Positions 6,071 through 6,927 of a stretch of 6,927 nucleotides of DNA are shown piece after piece (within the stretch, counting starts at the first letter, position 1; every line of letters starts with the position of its first letter). The DNA is from Candidatus Nomurabacteria bacterium (lineage in GTDB: Bacteria > Patescibacteriota > Minisyncoccia > Phycocordibacterales > PALSA-1337). A program made the position numbers and the translations under genes. The notes below the pieces were generated by a model. It was not told where the DNA came from and did no database searches. It saw only the letters and a program-made list of their open reading frames with translations. The stretch is taken from positions 1 through 6,927 of the forward strand of contig CALREM010000013.1 of assembly GCA_943355185.1 (NCBI GenBank), in the 5' to 3' direction.

Positions 6071-6927
6071 TTATTCTATAGGGCAGGAGTTACGTCCAAT
6101 GATTGCGTAGTATCCGCACCAGCTAAAGATAGCCTCGAATAGTACAAATCCAGAAAAAAATATAAGGACAGGATTCCAGGTGGTGAGAATGGCACACACG
6201 AGCAATCCTATGCCGATCATACAGCGGATCAGGCGATCTTTTGTGCCAATGTTCTTGTGTGCTCCGCGGACCGTGCCTTTTGCAAATTGTTTCAAGATGG
6301 TGCGATAGGTGAGACCAGCGATACCGGCGAGTATATACAGGATGATAATCAGTCCCCAGCCCAGAGGCGAGGCGATAAAGCTGGCAGGTGATTTGTCAAA
6401 AAAATTCTTTTTAAGTTTTGGGATAGTAGTGAGTGTATTTAGAGTTTCCGTTGCGCTGAAGGCCTCAATCTTGCCAAGAGCGAGTGAGTACTTACTGTCG
6501 TTGTTGCTACTCCATACGCGGATCTCATAGGTACCAGCTTCGGCGCGCGCCTCGTACTCTGGTCCCATCCAATACGTGTCCGCACCAAAAGGTTCATAAA
6601 ATTCTTTCCACTCAAAATTGAGCCCATTGAGAACCGCAATCTCTTTACCATCACGTAATACCACAGCCGAAACATCTTTTTTCTGGTTGGAAATCGTGGG
6701 TACGAGAATATTTACATAAAGCTCAAAAGGCTTGTCTGTTTTTATTACATATATGTCGGGCTCACCGGTAAGTGTGCCGTAGTATGCTTTTGAAACTTCT
6801 GGATTTTGTACGATCGTTTGTCGACTTTCGACTATGTATGGTTGATGTGCGGAGGTAGAAGACGGCATAAAAACACACACAGATAGAAGTGTGAGCAATG
6901 TCATTCCAAGCACTCTTTTGTGTATTT
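6071..6927 (-). CDS. Secreted/membrane protein: signal peptide, beta domain, TM helix, DUF2892-like C-terminus (5' end outside window)
   Basis: The frame is open to the window edge. Upstream of the GTG at 6913 it reads I-H-K-R, a positively charged signal-peptide n-region, so the real start is probably just beyond the window. Numbering from the GTG: hydrophobic core 4-16, likely signal peptidase site after Ala22 (STSA/HQ). An extracytoplasmic beta-rich domain covers about 23-165. It includes AYYGTLTGEPDIY, a strand with LYVNILVP, FYEPFGADTYWMGPEY and AGTYEIRVW...YSLALGKIEAF, reminiscent of pre-peptidase-like beta-sandwich domains. A TM helix (about 184-203) and a basic loop follow. The end, from NIGTKDRLIRCMIGIGLL with a second helix around 247-263 to WCGYYAIIGRNSCPIE, matches the two-helix DUF2892 (YgaP-type) pattern, including the paired Cys (266, 277) near the C-terminus. 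Function is unknown; a membrane sensor or anchor role is only a guess. It heads the minus-strand set with the SRPBCC gene and ung. Confidence 0.76.
   Translation of the reverse strand, partial: IHKRVLGMTLLTLLSVCVFMPSSTSAHQPYIVESRQTIVQNPEVSKAYYGTLTGEPDIYVIKTDKPFELYVNILVPTISNQKKDVSAVVLRDGKEIAVLNGLNFEWKEFYEPFGADTYWMGPEYEARAEAGTYEIRVWSSNNDSKYSLALGKIEAFSATETLNTLTTIPKLKKNFFDKSPASFIASPLGWGLIIILYILAGIAGLTYRTILKQFAKGTVRGAHKNIGTKDRLIRCMIGIGLLVCAILTTWNPVLIFFSGFVLFEAIFSWCGYYAIIGRNSCPIE

Noticed and set aside
6867..6890. Lipoprotein signal (LLSVC) in the DUF2892-like protein
   Set aside because: The residue before Cys is Val, not Gly/Ala/Ser, and a good signal peptidase I site (STSA/HQ) follows.

Overview
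The window looks like bacterial chromosome, most plausibly from a Candidate Phyla Radiation / Patescibacteria (Parcubacteria-like) genome. This rests on protein style only: a short anchored protein with a conserved Lys-rich start, one membrane helix and a GYSFxYP module, an atypical PNPOx-like flavoprotein, and an SP/beta-domain/DUF2892 protein. All seven genes read through in the standard bacterial code. They stop at TAA or TAG, never TGA, and have no internal TGA, so a TGA-recoded lineage is unlikely. No marker gene is present, so the placement is an inference.

Layout. (1) Positions 1-1014, + strand: the 3' part of a PNPOx-like split-barrel protein, then 16 bp later a membrane-anchored protein of unknown function. 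This block is very AT-rich (sampled lines 22-30% GC) and uses AGA/AGG for Arg. (2) Positions 1015-1383: a gene-free stretch. It holds a 153-nt imperfect palindrome (1157-1309) that can fold into one long hairpin, with an extended -10 promoter-like box just before it. (3) Positions 1384-4864, + strand: two overlapping genes for the halves of an ABC exporter, clearly richer in GC and using CGT for Arg. (4) Positions 4865-6927, - strand: a membrane protein (5' end outside the window), an SRPBCC/START-like protein and ung (uracil-DNA glycosylase). ung ends exactly where the second ABC gene ends, with no bases between the two stop codons.

How the genes work together. The ABC pair carries complementary losses. 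The first subunit has lost the catalytic Glu and the H-loop His, and the second has a corrupted signature motif. In the dimer these fall in the same ATP site, so the pair should be an obligate heterodimer with one working and one degenerate site. The transported substrate cannot be read from the sequence. The three minus-strand genes are co-directional, and ung starts 9 bp after the SRPBCC stop, but no shared pathway is evident.

The part least explained by known features is the long palindrome. It sits at the boundary between two blocks of different base composition and directly upstream of the exporter operon. It could be a structured small RNA (6S-like in overall shape), a leader of the ABC mRNA, or a MITE-like inverted-repeat element.
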